A model generated the notes under the pieces. That model did no database searches, was not told where the DNA came from, and saw only the letters and a list, made by a program, of their open reading frames with translations. Both the position numbers and the translations under genes were made by a program. A DNA stretch of 64,000 bases from Mycolicibacter terrae (GTDB lineage Bacteria > Actinomycetota > Actinomycetes > Mycobacteriales > Mycobacteriaceae). The stretch is taken from contig NZ_AP022564.1 of assembly GCF_010727125.1 (NCBI RefSeq), positions 2,108,001-2,172,000 on the forward strand, written 5' to 3'. Shown in pieces: positions 23,901 to 33,852 of this stretch (positions within the stretch are counted from its first letter, which is position 1; every line of letters begins with the position of its first letter).

Positions 23901-24674
23901 ATGAGCCTGGTCACCTACGAGTGCGACGAGCACGTCGCCACCATCACGCTGAATCGCCCCGAGGCCCGCAACGCCATCAACGGACCGCTGCGCGAGGACC
24001 TCAATGCGGCCTGGGAGCGGTTCCGCGCCGAGGAGGACGCCTGGGTGGGGATTCTGACCGCCAACGGGGAGGTCTTCTGCGCCGGGGCCGACCTCGCCGA
24101 TTCCGACGGTGCCGTCGGCACCTTCGCCGGCACATTCTGGGAGAAGCCCACCATCAACTCCTTCGAGTCCGGTATGGAGCTTTTCAAGCCGACGATCGCC
24201 GCGGTGCACGGCCCATGCGTCGGCTACGGGCTGACCGGATTGCTGTTCTGCGACTTCGTGATCGCCAGCACCGAGGCGGTGTTCCGCTTCCCGGAGGTAC
24301 GCCTCGGGGTGCCGACCATCGTCGGCGCCATCCGCCTGCCGCACCGGGTGGGCTGGGCCAATGCCATGGAGCTGCTGTTGACCGGGGAGCCGATGACCGC
24401 CCAACGGGCCAAGGAGATCGGTCTGGTGTGGAAGGTGGTCGAGCCGGCCGACCTGCAGGAGACCGCCCGGTCCTGGGCCCACACGCTCACCAAGGCCGCT
24501 CCCCTGGCTCAGCGAGCCACCAAAGAGGTGGCGTGGCGCACCGGCGACATGAGCTGGATCGACGCCGTCCGATTCGGGGAGACCATGCGCAAGGTGGTCG
24601 GGGCGACCGACGACGTCGCCGAGGGCCTGCGCGCCTGGACGGAGAAACGCCCCCCGCGCTGGCAGGGCCGGTGA
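23901..24674 (+). CDS. Enoyl-CoA hydratase/isomerase family protein
   Basis: A 257-residue crotonase-fold protein: ATITLNRPEARNAINGPL, FCAGADLADSDG (oxyanion hole), the GYGLTGLLFCDFVIAS loop and FRFPEVRLGVPTIVGAIRL. The second catalytic Glu of crotonase (PE) is present but the first (in GGGCEL) aligns with Thr, so activity as a classical hydratase is doubtful and isomerase or other CoA chemistry is possible. ATG 23901 follows GAGGAGGAG. The gene is divergent from the NYN gene and nearly touches the convergent AveC-like gene (2 bp between stops). Confidence 0.87.
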   Translation: MSLVTYECDEHVATITLNRPEARNAINGPLREDLNAAWERFRAEEDAWVGILTANGEVFCAGADLADSDGAVGTFAGTFWEKPTINSFESGMELFKPTIAAVHGPCVGYGLTGLLFCDFVIASTEAVFRFPEVRLGVPTIVGAIRLPHRVGWANAMELLLTGEPMTAQRAKEIGLVWKVVEPADLQETARSWAHTLTKAAPLAQRATKEVAWRTGDMSWIDAVRFGETMRKVVGATDDVAEGLRAWTEKRPPRWQGR

Positions 24675-24675
24675 A

Positions 24676-25827
24676 TCAGATCGCGGCGGGAGCCTGCTCT
24701 ACCCGTTCGGCCGCATCCGGCAGGACCGGCGGCACCGTGGCCGCCGCCGTGACGCACAGGTAGGCCACCGCGAAACACACGATCGTGTACCACAGGCTGC
24801 CCACCGGGTCCCCGTTGGCGGTCACTCCGCCCACCGCGTCGAGGTAGGCCGGCAGAGCGGTCAGCCACAGCACCGTCATGACCGAGATGTAGACCGCCGC
24901 ATAGCGGACGATCAGCGGATTGTCGTGGCGACCACCGACGATCAGGTTCAACCGCAGTCGCCGCCACTGCATGGTGAGCACCGGCACGGCGACCACCACG
25001 ATGACCAGAAGCTCTGCGGCGTAAGCGATCCCCAGCAGCCTGCCGTTGGTGGCGGCACCGAGAAGTGTTGCCGGCAGCGGCAGGATGCCGGTCCCCAGTG
25101 ATGCCAGAAGGCCGATGGCGATGGTTCGCAGGAGCACCTGCGGCCCACTGAATCGCCTGCCCTGATCGACCTGCCGGCCGACGAGCAGCTGGACGCAGAA
25201 CGCCAGCGACGCCGGCCACAGCGCGGCGAACACCACCACGCTGCCCAGCGGCACCGAGGCGAACATCGGTTGGTTGAGCGGATTGTCCACCGACCACTCC
25301 CACCAGCGCAGCTGCGGGCCGAGGTGATCGAAGATCTCGTAGAAGGCGTGGTGGACAAAACCCACGCACATCGCGCCCACGACGACGCCGTAACGGCGGA
25401 AGACCCCCAGGATGCGAACGATTTCGAAGGCGACGGTCGCCATCATCGGATAGATCGCAATGATGTACAGCGGCAGCCTGCCCCACAAGAAATCGACGCT
25501 GAACACGTTGTGGGCGAACATCGTGTCGACATGCTCGGCGATCCCGAACGCCTGCGGGAAGTACAGTGGCGGCTCGATGATCAACAGGTAGGCGATCGCG
25601 CCGAACCACAGCGCCAGGTTGGTGGCATCCCCGTGGCGCCGGAACCGGTTGATCGCGTAGACAAGTGCCAGCACCGCCCCGATGATCACGGTGATCTCCA
25701 GGACCGGCAGCGTCCAGTTCTCCAGGTGCAGCGGATTGCGGAACTCCACCAGACCACCCGCTTCTGGACAGGAGAAGCCCAGCGATTCGGCCAACCGCTC
25801 GAAAGTCGGTGCACACAGATCGGACAT
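24676..25827 (-). CDS. Multi-pass membrane protein, AveC/spirocyclase-like
   Basis: A 383-residue integral membrane protein with about eight to nine TM helices (for example WTLPVLEITVIIGAVLALVY, LALWFGAIAYLLIIEPPLYF, VVVGAMCVGFVHHAFYEIFDH, VYISVMTVLWLTALPAY). EPPLYFPQAFG, MFAHNVFSVDF, VHHAFYEIFDH and NQPMFASVPLGS resemble the AveC-type spiroketal cyclase/dehydratase group and its many actinobacterial relatives of unknown role. ATG 25827 overlaps the upstream stop as TGATG, so it is cotranscribed with the metal-dependent hydrolase-like gene. The longer frame start at 25896 overlaps that gene and is rejected. Substrate not known. Confidence 0.72.
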   Translation of the reverse strand: MSDLCAPTFERLAESLGFSCPEAGGLVEFRNPLHLENWTLPVLEITVIIGAVLALVYAINRFRRHGDATNLALWFGAIAYLLIIEPPLYFPQAFGIAEHVDTMFAHNVFSVDFLWGRLPLYIIAIYPMMATVAFEIVRILGVFRRYGVVVGAMCVGFVHHAFYEIFDHLGPQLRWWEWSVDNPLNQPMFASVPLGSVVVFAALWPASLAFCVQLLVGRQVDQGRRFSGPQVLLRTIAIGLLASLGTGILPLPATLLGAATNGRLLGIAYAAELLVIVVVAVPVLTMQWRRLRLNLIVGGRHDNPLIVRYAAVYISVMTVLWLTALPAYLDAVGGVTANGDPVGSLWYTIVCFAVAYLCVTAAATVPPVLPDAAERVEQAPAAI

Positions 25828-26753
25828 CAGGCGCTCTTCTCTTCGGCGGTGTACCACTTGGTCACGTCGTAGCCCTGGTCGTAGCGGGTGAACCACTCCT
25901 CGGCCAGAGCAGGGATCTTCTCGTGCGCCGGTTTGTGATTGGGCAGCTGACTACGCACGATACCGTTCACGGCGGTGAGCATCTCCGCCTTGGGCAGATG
26001 TTTGAAGGCATCGAGCACCGGCCCCTGATCGGCCGGCCAGCCGAACGGAATCCGCCGCCGCCAGGTCTGCTTGCCTCGGTAGGTTGTGAACAGGGACAGC
26101 GCGTCGACCTTGCGGTCCTCAAGTGGGATGTGCTTGTTGAATCCCAGGCAGGCCACCTTGATCACGCTCATCACGTGTTTGAAGATCGACGGCGCCATCC
26201 GCATCCGGTACCAGGGATCATCGATGACATGGTCGTAGATGATCAGAGCGGAGCTGCGGTGCTCGACCTCTTCGACGAAGTGCCACAAGAACAATGACGC
26301 GACCCGGTCATCGCCAGGGGCGAACAGGGTGTCGTCGTGATCGAGCATCAACTTGAAGACCGGGGTGAACGTCGCTTCGAGGTCGGCGGTGTAGGCCAGT
26401 CGATAGGCCAACGACTTCTCGGCGGTCATCGTGTCGAACATCGCGTTGCACTCGTCGACCGTCTCCTTGAGCGCCGGGTAGGCCTTGATCAGCGCCTTGG
26501 CGTGGCCGCGGTGAGCCATCGAGTGCTGGCCCTCCTGGCGGACGAACGCGTCGGCCTCCTCGGCGACCGCCGGGTCGGTGATCAGCGGCATGGCCTCGGT
26601 GATCATGCTGCCGATCATCTTCTCGAAGCCGATCGCCAGCAGCGAGACTGCGTTGGCCATCGACGAGAACGCCGGGTTGGCCTCGTTCCACAGAAACGGC
26701 ACGGGATGATCAGCGAATGCGAACCGCAACTTGCGCACGATCAGGTCGGTCAT
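25827..26753 (-). CDS. Metal-dependent hydrolase-like protein (PF10118 type)
   Basis: A 308-residue soluble protein of the predicted metal-dependent hydrolase family. Histidine/glutamate clusters consistent with a dinuclear metal site are EADAFVRQEGQHSMAHRGHAK (about residues 65-85) and FLWHFVEEVEHRSSALIIYDH (about 155-175), an arrangement like ferritin-like diiron oxygenases. GAGGTG lies 4 nt before ATG 26753. It is the first gene of a two-gene operon with the AveC-like membrane protein and is divergent from a TetR regulator, across an 81-bp gap, so that TetR probably controls it. An oxygenase or hydrolase acting on a lipid or polyketide-like substrate fits the context, as inference. Confidence 0.8.
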   Translation of the reverse strand: MTDLIVRKLRFAFADHPVPFLWNEANPAFSSMANAVSLLAIGFEKMIGSMITEAMPLITDPAVAEEADAFVRQEGQHSMAHRGHAKALIKAYPALKETVDECNAMFDTMTAEKSLAYRLAYTADLEATFTPVFKLMLDHDDTLFAPGDDRVASLFLWHFVEEVEHRSSALIIYDHVIDDPWYRMRMAPSIFKHVMSVIKVACLGFNKHIPLEDRKVDALSLFTTYRGKQTWRRRIPFGWPADQGPVLDAFKHLPKAEMLTAVNGIVRSQLPNHKPAHEKIPALAEEWFTRYDQGYDVTKWYTAEEKSA

Positions 26754-26834
26754 GGTCACCTCGAGTATCAACATACAAATGAACGTCTTCGCGTATGATT
26801 GTTCGGTGCAAGACGGTTGTCAAGAGGATCGCTG

Positions 26835-27446
26835 ATGGCACGCCGACGCGGCTGGGGCGGCAATCCGCCCCACAATGACGAAGAAGCCGGCCGGCGGATC
26901 ATCGCCGCCGCCGTCGACCTGGTCGCCCAGACGGGCTCGGCGGTGTCGCTGGCCGATGTCGCCGCCTCGCTGGGCGTGATCCGGCAGACCGTGTACCGCT
27001 ACTTCCCCACCGCCGATGCCCTGATGCGCGCCGTGGCCATCGCCTCGGTCGACGGCTTTCTCGACCGGCTCACCGAACACGTCCAGGGCATTCATGATCC
27101 GGCCGACGCGCTCACCGAGGGCACCCTCTACACCCTGCATGAGGTGGCCCGCTCGCCGCACCTGGGGGCGGTGCTGTCGTCCTCGTCCACGCACAGCCGG
27201 GAGATGACCTCCGAGGAGGCCCGGGCGTTCGGGATGCGGATGATCGAACGGTTCGACGTCGACTGGGCCGAACACGGATACGACGAGGCCAGCCTGCGCG
27301 AACTGGTCGAGTTCACCCTGCGGGTCATGCTGTCGTTCGTCGTGGCACCCAACGGTCCCGACCGCTCCGCCGATGACCTGCGCCGGTTCCTGCGGCGCTG
27401 GCTGGGCGAAGCGGTCGCCGCCCAGCGCAGCTCGCCCAGCCGGTAA
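26835..27446 (+). CDS. TetR family transcriptional regulator
   Basis: A 203-residue TetR protein. HTH: AGRRIIAAAVDLVAQTGSAVSLADVAASLGVIRQTVYRYFP, then an all-helical ligand domain ending FLRRWLGEAVAAQ. AAGAGGA stands before ATG 26835; a start 12 codons upstream is unsupported. It is divergent from the metal-hydrolase/AveC-like operon, its most likely target. Ligand unknown. Confidence 0.9.
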   Translation: MARRRGWGGNPPHNDEEAGRRIIAAAVDLVAQTGSAVSLADVAASLGVIRQTVYRYFPTADALMRAVAIASVDGFLDRLTEHVQGIHDPADALTEGTLYTLHEVARSPHLGAVLSSSSTHSREMTSEEARAFGMRMIERFDVDWAEHGYDEASLRELVEFTLRVMLSFVVAPNGPDRSADDLRRFLRRWLGEAVAAQRSSPSR

Positions 27447-27486
27447 CACGGCTCGCATATCGCCGCGCACCGATTCGACTAATCTG

Positions 27487-27505
27487 ATACCCCAGGGGGT
27501 ATTAT
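27487..27505 (+). promoter_or_regulatory. CsoR/RicR-like operator over the mmpS-mmpL promoter
   Basis: ATACCCCAGGGGGTAT (27487-27502) is palindromic (ATACCCC-AG-GGGGTAT) and resembles the C-tract/G-tract boxes of CsoR-family repressors (copper-type TACCC/GGGTA). It overlaps TATTAT (27500-27505), a good -10, with TTCGAC upstream as a weak -35. The mmpS start is 33 bp downstream. Confidence 0.6.
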
Positions 27506-27537
27506 GGGGAACGTCGATCGAGTCGGAGGTAGCGGAG

Positions 27538-27978
27538 ATGGCCAGCATGTTCACAATCGCAAAGCGGGCCTGGGTGCCGCTGGTCGTCACCGTGGCCGCG
27601 GTCGCCGGAGCCGTGGCAGTAGTCAACCTGCGCGGCGCGTTCGGATCCGACGAGATCTTCCACTGGGACGGCAGCGGCTCGGCGCCTATCGCCTCTATCA
27701 ACGAAAAGCGGGTCGTATACGAGGTGTTCGGCCCCGACGGCGCCGCGGGCGGGGTCAGCTACCTCGACGAGGAGATGCGGCCCGTGCAGGCGACGTTCGC
27801 CGGACTGCCGTGGAGCTACACCATCACCACGACGAATCCTGCCGTGATCGGCAACCTGGTGGCACAAGGTGACAGTGACGAGATCGGTTGCCGCATAACC
27901 GTCAACGGCGCCGTCAAAGACGAACACGTCGCCGTCGGGCACCACGCCCAGGCCTTCTGTCTGGTGAAGGCCGCATGA
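27538..27978 (+). CDS. MmpS family membrane protein
   Basis: A 146-residue MmpS: one N-terminal TM helix (RAWVPLVVTVAAVAGAVAVVNL), then an extracytoplasmic beta domain with KRVVYEVFGPDGAAGGVSYLDEEM, GLPWSYTITTT and IGCRITVNG followed by the family C-terminal AFCLVKAA. MmpS proteins are accessory partners of MmpL transporters. GGAGG stands 10 nt before ATG 27538. It overlaps mmpL by ATGA, and its promoter carries a CsoR-like palindrome. It is not specifically assignable to a numbered MmpS. Confidence 0.93.
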   Translation: MASMFTIAKRAWVPLVVTVAAVAGAVAVVNLRGAFGSDEIFHWDGSGSAPIASINEKRVVYEVFGPDGAAGGVSYLDEEMRPVQATFAGLPWSYTITTTNPAVIGNLVAQGDSDEIGCRITVNGAVKDEHVAVGHHAQAFCLVKAA

Positions 27979-30812
27979 GCGGCCACGGCAACCCCCGCCC
28001 GGGGTACATGCGCCTGGTTCGCCTGCTTTCCTGGCCGTTGATCATCTTCTGGTTGCTGGTGACCGTCGGTCTCAACGTGCTGGTGCCGCCGATCGAAACG
28101 GTTGCGCGCGAACACGCCGTGACGATGTCGCCACATGATGCGCCGTCACTGATCGCCGCGAAACACATCGGCGCGAAGTTCGAGGAGTTCGACTCCGACA
28201 GCATGGTCATGCTGGTGCTCGAGGGCGAGACCGAACTCGGTCCCGATGCCCATCGCTATTACGACACGCTGGTCGCGAAACTCTCCGCCGACCACGAACA
28301 CATCCAGCACATCGCCGACCTGTGGGGCGATCCGATCACTGCCGCCGGCGTGCAGAGTAGCGACGGCCGTGCCGCGTACGCGCAGATCAACACCGCCGGT
28401 GACCAGGGCAGCACCCTGGGCAACGAGTCGATCGACGCCGTCCGCAAGATCGTTGCCTCGGTGCCCGCCCCGGACGGGGTCAAGGCCTACGTCACCGGAC
28501 AGGCGGCGCTCACCACGGACATGACCGAGGCGGCCGACCACAGCATGCTCAAGATGATGGGCGTGACCGGTGTGGTCATCATCATCATGTTGGCGCTGGT
28601 CTATCGGTCCTTCTCCACCGTGGCTCTGGCACTGGTGATGGTCGGCTTCGAGATGGGCACCGCCCGTGGGCTGGTCGCGTTGCTCGGCAACGCCGGCCTG
28701 CTCGGCTTCTCGACGTTCGTGGTCGCCATGCTGTCGTCCCTGGCGATCGCGGCCGGCACCGACTACGCGATCTTTTTGATCGGCCGCTACCACGAGGCCC
28801 GCAACGCCGGCGAAGACCGCGAAACCGCCTGGTATTCCATGTTCCGCGGCACCTGGCACGTCATCTTGGGTTCCGGTTTGACGATCGCCGGCGCCTCGCT
28901 GTGCCTGCATTTTGCCCGACTCTCCTATTTCAAGGCACTGGGCATCCCCTCGGCGGTGGGGTTGCTCGTGGTGATCGCCGGTGCGCTGACGGTCGCCCCG
29001 GCCATCGTCGCGGTCGCCAGCGGGTTCGGCCTGCTGGACCCCAAGCGGGTCGAGGGCCGCGGCTGGCGCCGGATCGGCACCGCCAACGTCCGCTGGCCCG
29101 GCCCGGTGTTCGTCGCCGCGCTGCTGGTCACCCTGGTGGGCATGCTTGCGGTGCCGGGGATGAAGATCAGCTACAACGACCGCTACTACATCCCGAAGGA
29201 TCTGCCGGCCAACATCGGTTACGACGCCGCAGAACGTCATTTCACCGCCGCCCGGATGAATCCCGACGTGCTGATGGTCGAAGCCGACCATGACCTGCGC
29301 AACCCGGCCGACATGATCACGTTGGACCGGATCGCCAAGAACATGTTCCGCACCCGCGGGGTGGAGCGGGTGCAGAGCATCACCCGCCCGCTGGGAAGTC
29401 CGATCGACCACACGTCGATTCCGTTCCAGATCAGCATGCAGGCCGTTCCGATCCAGGAGAACCTGCAGTTCATGAATGATCGGCTCGCCGACATGCTCGC
29501 CATGAGCGACGACCTGGGCGCCACCATCGAGTCGATGACGCGGCTGCGGGAGCTGGTGGTCCAGCTGAGTGGCACCACCGGCCGGATGGCCGCCGACATG
29601 GTCGACATCACGTCGACGGTCGATGAGATCCGCGACCATATCGCCGATTTCGACGACGTTGCGCGTCCGGTGCGCAACTACTTCTACTGGGAGCAGCACT
29701 GTTTCAACATCCCGGTCTGTCACGCTGTGCGCTCGGTGTTCGACGCCTACGACGGGATGGATGAATTCAGTGAGAAGATGCGACCGTTGCTCGATGACGT
29801 CCACGACATGGACGCGGTGATGCCGCAGGTCGTCGAGCAATTCACCCCGATGATCGCGGTCGCCGAATCCATGCGCGCGAGCCTGCTCAGCATGCACAGC
29901 AGCTTCGCCGGCCTGGTCAATCAGATGGCGCGGATGACCGACACGGCCAGCGAGATGGGCCGGGCGTTCGACGCCTCCAAGTCCGATGACTACTTCTATC
30001 TGCCGCCGGAGGCGTTCGACAATCCCGACTTCCAGAAGGGCCTGGAGCTGTTCCTGTCACCCGATGGGACGGCGGCACGGTTCATCGTCACCTACGACGC
30101 GGATCCGGCTACACCCAAAGGCATCTCATTCGTCGAACCGATGCTGGCCGCCGCCCACGACGCGATCAAGGGCACGCCGCTGACCAACGCGAAGTTCTAT
30201 CTCACCGGAACCGCCGCGGTGTACAACGACATCCAGGCCGGCTCCGCCTACGACATCCTGATCGTGGGTGTGGCGGCGGTGACCCTGATCTTCATCGTGA
30301 TGCTGCTGATCACCCGGGCACTGGTGGCCGCGGCGGTGATTGTCGGGACGGTGTTGCTATCGCTGGGCGCGGCATTCGGGCTGTCAGTACTTGTGTGGCA
30401 GCACATCCTCGGGCTGCCGCTGAACTGGATCGCGCCGGTTTTCGGAGTCATCATCCTGCTGGCGGTGGGCTCGGACTACAACCTGTTGCTGGTCTCCCGG
30501 TTCCAGGAGGAGATCCGTGCCGGGATCAGAACCGGGATCATCCGCTCCATCGGCGGAACCGGGTCGGTGGTTACCGCGGCGGGTCTGGTGTTCGCCTTCA
30601 CGATGATGTCGATGGCGGTCAGCGACCTGTACTCGATCGGCCAGGCGGGCAGCACGATCGGGCTCGGACTGTTGTTCGACACCTTGATCGTGCGGTCGTT
30701 CCTGACGCCGTCGATCGCGGCTTTACTCGGCCGGTGGTTCTGGTGGCCGCAACGAGTACGGCCCCGCGGCGCGTTGACTACCCCGCTGCCGGTGACCGCG
30801 GGATCACACTAG
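27975..30812 (+). CDS. MmpL family RND transporter
   Basis: A 945-residue RND-superfamily lipid transporter. TM1 is [23 protein letters not shown]; the first TM block (TM2-6) follows a porter domain of ~170 residues, and a long second porter domain (about 400-740) precedes the last six helices. The proton-relay Asp-Tyr pairs are visible as [15 protein letters not shown] in TM4 and [16 protein letters not shown] in TM10. MmpL proteins export envelope lipids or siderophores. The start overlaps mmpS. Its last 35 bp overlap the stop of the convergent PPE gene. The cargo is unknown; a FAAL and PPE gene downstream on the other strand suggest envelope-lipid function. Confidence 0.94.
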   Translation: MSGHGNPRPGYMRLVRLLSWPLIIFWLLVTVGLNVLVPPIETVAREHAVTMSPHDAPSLIAAKHIGAKFEEFDSDSMVMLVLEGETELGPDAHRYYDTLVAKLSADHEHIQHIADLWGDPITAAGVQSSDGRAAYAQINTAGDQGSTLGNESIDAVRKIVASVPAPDGVKAYVTGQAALTTDMTEAADHSMLKMMGVTGVVIIIMLALVYRSFSTVALALVMVGFEMGTARGLVALLGNAGLLGFSTFVVAMLSSLAIAAGTDYAIFLIGRYHEARNAGEDRETAWYSMFRGTWHVILGSGLTIAGASLCLHFARLSYFKALGIPSAVGLLVVIAGALTVAPAIVAVASGFGLLDPKRVEGRGWRRIGTANVRWPGPVFVAALLVTLVGMLAVPGMKISYNDRYYIPKDLPANIGYDAAERHFTAARMNPDVLMVEADHDLRNPADMITLDRIAKNMFRTRGVERVQSITRPLGSPIDHTSIPFQISMQAVPIQENLQFMNDRLADMLAMSDDLGATIESMTRLRELVVQLSGTTGRMAADMVDITSTVDEIRDHIADFDDVARPVRNYFYWEQHCFNIPVCHAVRSVFDAYDGMDEFSEKMRPLLDDVHDMDAVMPQVVEQFTPMIAVAESMRASLLSMHSSFAGLVNQMARMTDTASEMGRAFDASKSDDYFYLPPEAFDNPDFQKGLELFLSPDGTAARFIVTYDADPATPKGISFVEPMLAAAHDAIKGTPLTNAKFYLTGTAAVYNDIQAGSAYDILIVGVAAVTLIFIVMLLITRALVAAAVIVGTVLLSLGAAFGLSVLVWQHILGLPLNWIAPVFGVIILLAVGSDYNLLLVSRFQEEIRAGIRTGIIRSIGGTGSVVTAAGLVFAFTMMSMAVSDLYSIGQAGSTIGLGLLFDTLIVRSFLTPSIAALLGRWFWWPQRVRPRGALTTPLPVTAGSH

Positions 30813-31953
30813 GCCGAAAGTCGTACTGGGTGGCGGTGGCACCGAAGCCGCCGCGCCCGCCCAGATTGCCGATTGGAACCATCGGCGGCATCGCCGCCGC
30901 GTGTCCCATCCCCGCCGCCGGAGCCGGCGCCGAACCGGTGACCGGGAGTGCCGCAGCAGCCGGGCCGGTGGCCGCGCCCATACCGGTCCAGGCCGGCGGA
31001 ACCGACAGCGCACCGATCGAGGCGGCCCGGCCCAGACCGGCCGTCGCTGCCTGCCCGCCGGTGAAGCCGGTCAGCGTCGCCGCACCGGGCCCGGAGTTCA
31101 GTGCACCCACCGCCGCGATCGGTGCGACCGCCCCGGTAGCCGCGGCGGCCCCCTTGGTTCCGTTGGTGCCCCCCATGAGCATTCGCATCAGCATGCTCAT
31201 CGGCATCATCGCCATGCGCAACGGCATGGTCAGTGAACTGAGACTGGACAGCGATGCCGTCGAGGCACCCGACGATGTCTCGGTCGCCGGCGCTGCCAGG
31301 CTCTGTAACGCCGCCGGGGTGGTCGAGATCAGCTGCGGCCCTTGTGCCATCAGGGTCTCGGTATTGGTGCCCGTGGTGGCAGCGGCAGACTGCGCAACCG
31401 AAAAGGCCTGACTGGCCTGACCGGACGGGTCGGTGGTCTGCGGCGGCGAGGTGAACGGCGTGACACGGGTGGCCATCGCCGATGCCCCGGCATAGCCGTA
31501 CATCGCCGCCGCGTCTTGAGCCCACATCTCAAGGTAGGCCGCTTCGGTGGCTGCGATCGCCGCGGTGTTCTGCCCCAGGATGTTCGTCGCGATCAGGGTC
31601 GCCTGAAGGCTGCGGTTGGCCGCGATGAGCTGGGGCGGGACCGTTGCGGCGAAGGCCGTTTCATAGGCTCCGACCGCCGCGGACAACTGAGCGGCCGCCT
31701 GCTGCGCCTGCGCCCCGGTCGAGCTGAGCCAGGTGATGTAGGGGCTGGCCGCGGCCGCCATGGTCACCGACGACGCTCCGATCCAGGGGCCGCTGGTCAG
31801 ACCCGCGATCACCGAACCGTAGGCCGCGGCTGCCGAATTCAGCTCGGCGGCCAGATCCTGCCAGGCCGTCGCGGAGGCCAGCAGCGAACTGGGTCCGGCT
31901 CCGGCATACATTCGCGCCGAATTGATCTCCGGCGGCAAGACTCCGAAATCCAT
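30778..31953 (-). CDS. PPE family protein, SVP subgroup
   Basis: A 391-residue PPE protein: the N-terminal domain starts [19 protein letters not shown] and includes [18 protein letters not shown] and the WxG-like turn, ending near residue 175. The C-terminal part holds GALSVPPAW, the GxxSVPxxW signature of the SVP subfamily, then Gly/Ala/Pro-rich tail. PPE proteins are usually exported by ESX systems as PE-PPE pairs, but no PE gene is near. It starts 17 bp after the FAAL stop, with TAGCCT six bases before ATG 31953, so it may have its own promoter. It overlaps the 3' end of mmpL by 35 bp. Confidence 0.93.
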   Translation of the reverse strand: MDFGVLPPEINSARMYAGAGPSSLLASATAWQDLAAELNSAAAAYGSVIAGLTSGPWIGASSVTMAAAASPYITWLSSTGAQAQQAAAQLSAAVGAYETAFAATVPPQLIAANRSLQATLIATNILGQNTAAIAATEAAYLEMWAQDAAAMYGYAGASAMATRVTPFTSPPQTTDPSGQASQAFSVAQSAAATTGTNTETLMAQGPQLISTTPAALQSLAAPATETSSGASTASLSSLSSLTMPLRMAMMPMSMLMRMLMGGTNGTKGAAAATGAVAPIAAVGALNSGPGAATLTGFTGGQAATAGLGRAASIGALSVPPAWTGMGAATGPAAAALPVTGSAPAPAAGMGHAAAMPPMVPIGNLGGRGGFGATATQYDFRPSVIPRSPAAG

Positions 31954-31970
31954 TTAGGAAGGCTAGCTAG

Positions 31971-33845
31971 CTATTTTTGGTGCCCCACATGTCCCGGCTG
32001 TGCGCCCGCTGTGCGGGGCGCGGTGGAGTCGCCTGATGCCCGGCGCTGATCCAGCGCGCCCGAGAGGTACTGCTCGCGGCATGCCGTACGCCCGAGTTTG
32101 CCGCTGGTGGTGCGCGGGATGGCCCCGGCCGGCACAAAGCGGATGTCGGCGGCGGTCAACCCGTGTACCCGGGACACCTCGGCGCGGATCGACGCCACCG
32201 CCGGCGCGGGATCCTTCCGGCCGGTACCAGTAGCGCGTTCGGCGACGATCACCAGCCGATCGGCCTGATCTGCCGGGACGGTGAACGCCACCGCGTACCC
32301 GCCACGCACCATCGGCGAGGCCTGCGCCACCGTGGCCTCGACATCGTGCGGGTAGTGGCTGCGCCCGTCGATGGTCATCAGCTCCGCGGTTCGGCCGGTC
32401 ACATACAGCTCGCCGTCGAGATAGAACCCCAGATCGCCGGTGCGCAGCCAGGCGCCGTCGATCGGCGCACGGTCGGCGTGACTGCCGTGTGACAAGCGGC
32501 GCTGCAGCAGAGCGCCGAAGACCCGCCGGGTCTCGTCGGGCCGGCCCCAATAGCCGGCAGTCACGTTGGCACCATGCAGCCAGATCTCGCCGATACGACC
32601 GTCGGGCAGTTCCTGACCGGCATCGGCGTCGACGATCACCGCCCACTGGCTGCGGGCAACCCGGCCGCACGACACCTGAGCCACCGCATCAGGGGCGCCG
32701 GCGGTGACCGGCACCGCACGGCCCGCACCGAGTTGCTCGCGCGCCAGGTGCAGCACACTCGCCTCGGCGTCGGGGTCGATCGTCGCCACGAACAGCGTGG
32801 CCTCGGCGATCCCGTAGGACGGCTTGATCGCGGTGCGCGGCAACCCGTACGGCGCGAATGCCTCGTTGAACGCCGTGATCGCCGGCATGCTCACCGGCTC
32901 GGATCCGATGATCATCACCACATTCGACAGGTCGACGTCGGCGCGCGGCGCGGGCAGGCCGCGCTGGGCGGTCAGTTGGTAGGCGAAGTTCGGTGCGGCG
33001 GTGACCACCCGCCCGCGCCGCGATGCGTCGGACAGGGCGTTGATCCAGCGCTGCGGCCGGCGGATGAACGCGGTCGGCGAGATCAACGTCGAATGGCCCC
33101 CATAGACCGCGGGAAACCCGATCATCGACAGGCCCATGTCGTGGTAGAGCGGTAACCAACTGAGCCCGTGCGTGTTTCGGTCCAGCATGTCGATGGACAG
33201 GATCATCTGCAGCAGGTTGGTTCCCACCGAACGGTGGGTCACCTGCACACCGATCGGCGGCCGGGTGGCGCCCGAGGTGTACTGCAGGTGCGACACGGCG
33301 TCGACGTCGATCTCGACGGGCACGAATGCGGCGCCGACCGAATCCGGGACCTCGTCGATGACGACTACCTGCGGCTGCAACCGCTGCGGCAACCTGGCCA
33401 GGAAGTCCTCGACGATGCGCTGCGCAGCGGACGTGGTCAGCACCGCTGCCGGGGTGGAATCGCGCAGCGCGGTGTCGAGCCGCTCGGCATGCCCGGGCAA
33501 CTCCGGGGCGAACAACGGCACCGCTATGGTGCCGCACTTGATCGCCGCATAAAACCCGGCGACATAGTCGAGTCCCTGGGGTGCCAAGATCGCCACCCGG
33601 TGGCCCGGGGCGGTGACCTCTTGCAGTCGGGCGCCGATGGCCCGCAATCGGTCGCCGAGTTGCGTCCAGGTCAGTTCCACCACCCGGCCCTCGAATGGAC
33701 CGGCGTAGTCGAGGTAGCGGAAGGCCACCGCGTCGCCGACGTTGGCGATGTTGCGGTCGATCAGCGAGATCAAGGTGGCATCCGGCGGCAAGATGATGCC
33801 CCCGTCGGCGTCCAGGCACTCCTCGATCTGCACCAGGCCCGTCAT
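31971..33845 (-). CDS. Fatty acyl-AMP ligase (FAAL-type FadD)
   Basis: A 624-residue ANL-superfamily enzyme. The core motifs are LQYTSGATRPPIGV (P-loop), SWLPLYHDMGLSMIGF, IKPSYGIAEATLF (A5) and WLRTGDLGFYLDGELYVTGR (A7/A8), with RTTSGKLGR at the end. FAALs make acyl-AMP and load it on polyketide-synthase ACPs for complex lipids. No PKS, Pap or ACP gene lies nearby. ATG 33845 follows TAGACT by 7 nt, so a leaderless message is likely. PPE follows 17 bp after the stop. Confidence 0.93.
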   Translation of the reverse strand: MTGLVQIEECLDADGGIILPPDATLISLIDRNIANVGDAVAFRYLDYAGPFEGRVVELTWTQLGDRLRAIGARLQEVTAPGHRVAILAPQGLDYVAGFYAAIKCGTIAVPLFAPELPGHAERLDTALRDSTPAAVLTTSAAQRIVEDFLARLPQRLQPQVVVIDEVPDSVGAAFVPVEIDVDAVSHLQYTSGATRPPIGVQVTHRSVGTNLLQMILSIDMLDRNTHGLSWLPLYHDMGLSMIGFPAVYGGHSTLISPTAFIRRPQRWINALSDASRRGRVVTAAPNFAYQLTAQRGLPAPRADVDLSNVVMIIGSEPVSMPAITAFNEAFAPYGLPRTAIKPSYGIAEATLFVATIDPDAEASVLHLAREQLGAGRAVPVTAGAPDAVAQVSCGRVARSQWAVIVDADAGQELPDGRIGEIWLHGANVTAGYWGRPDETRRVFGALLQRRLSHGSHADRAPIDGAWLRTGDLGFYLDGELYVTGRTAELMTIDGRSHYPHDVEATVAQASPMVRGGYAVAFTVPADQADRLVIVAERATGTGRKDPAPAVASIRAEVSRVHGLTAADIRFVPAGAIPRTTSGKLGRTACREQYLSGALDQRRASGDSTAPRTAGAQPGHVGHQK

Positions 33846-33852
33846 GACCCGC

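Noticed and set aside
26754..26834. TetR operator between the divergent metal-hydrolase operon and tetR
   Set aside because: CATAC...GTATG arms are present but too short and too far apart to call a specific palindrome.
28146..29897. 583-residue open frame on the minus strand inside mmpL
   Set aside because: It is the antisense shadow of the mmpL coding sequence; rich in His/Arg/Gly with no domain, as expected opposite a high-GC gene.
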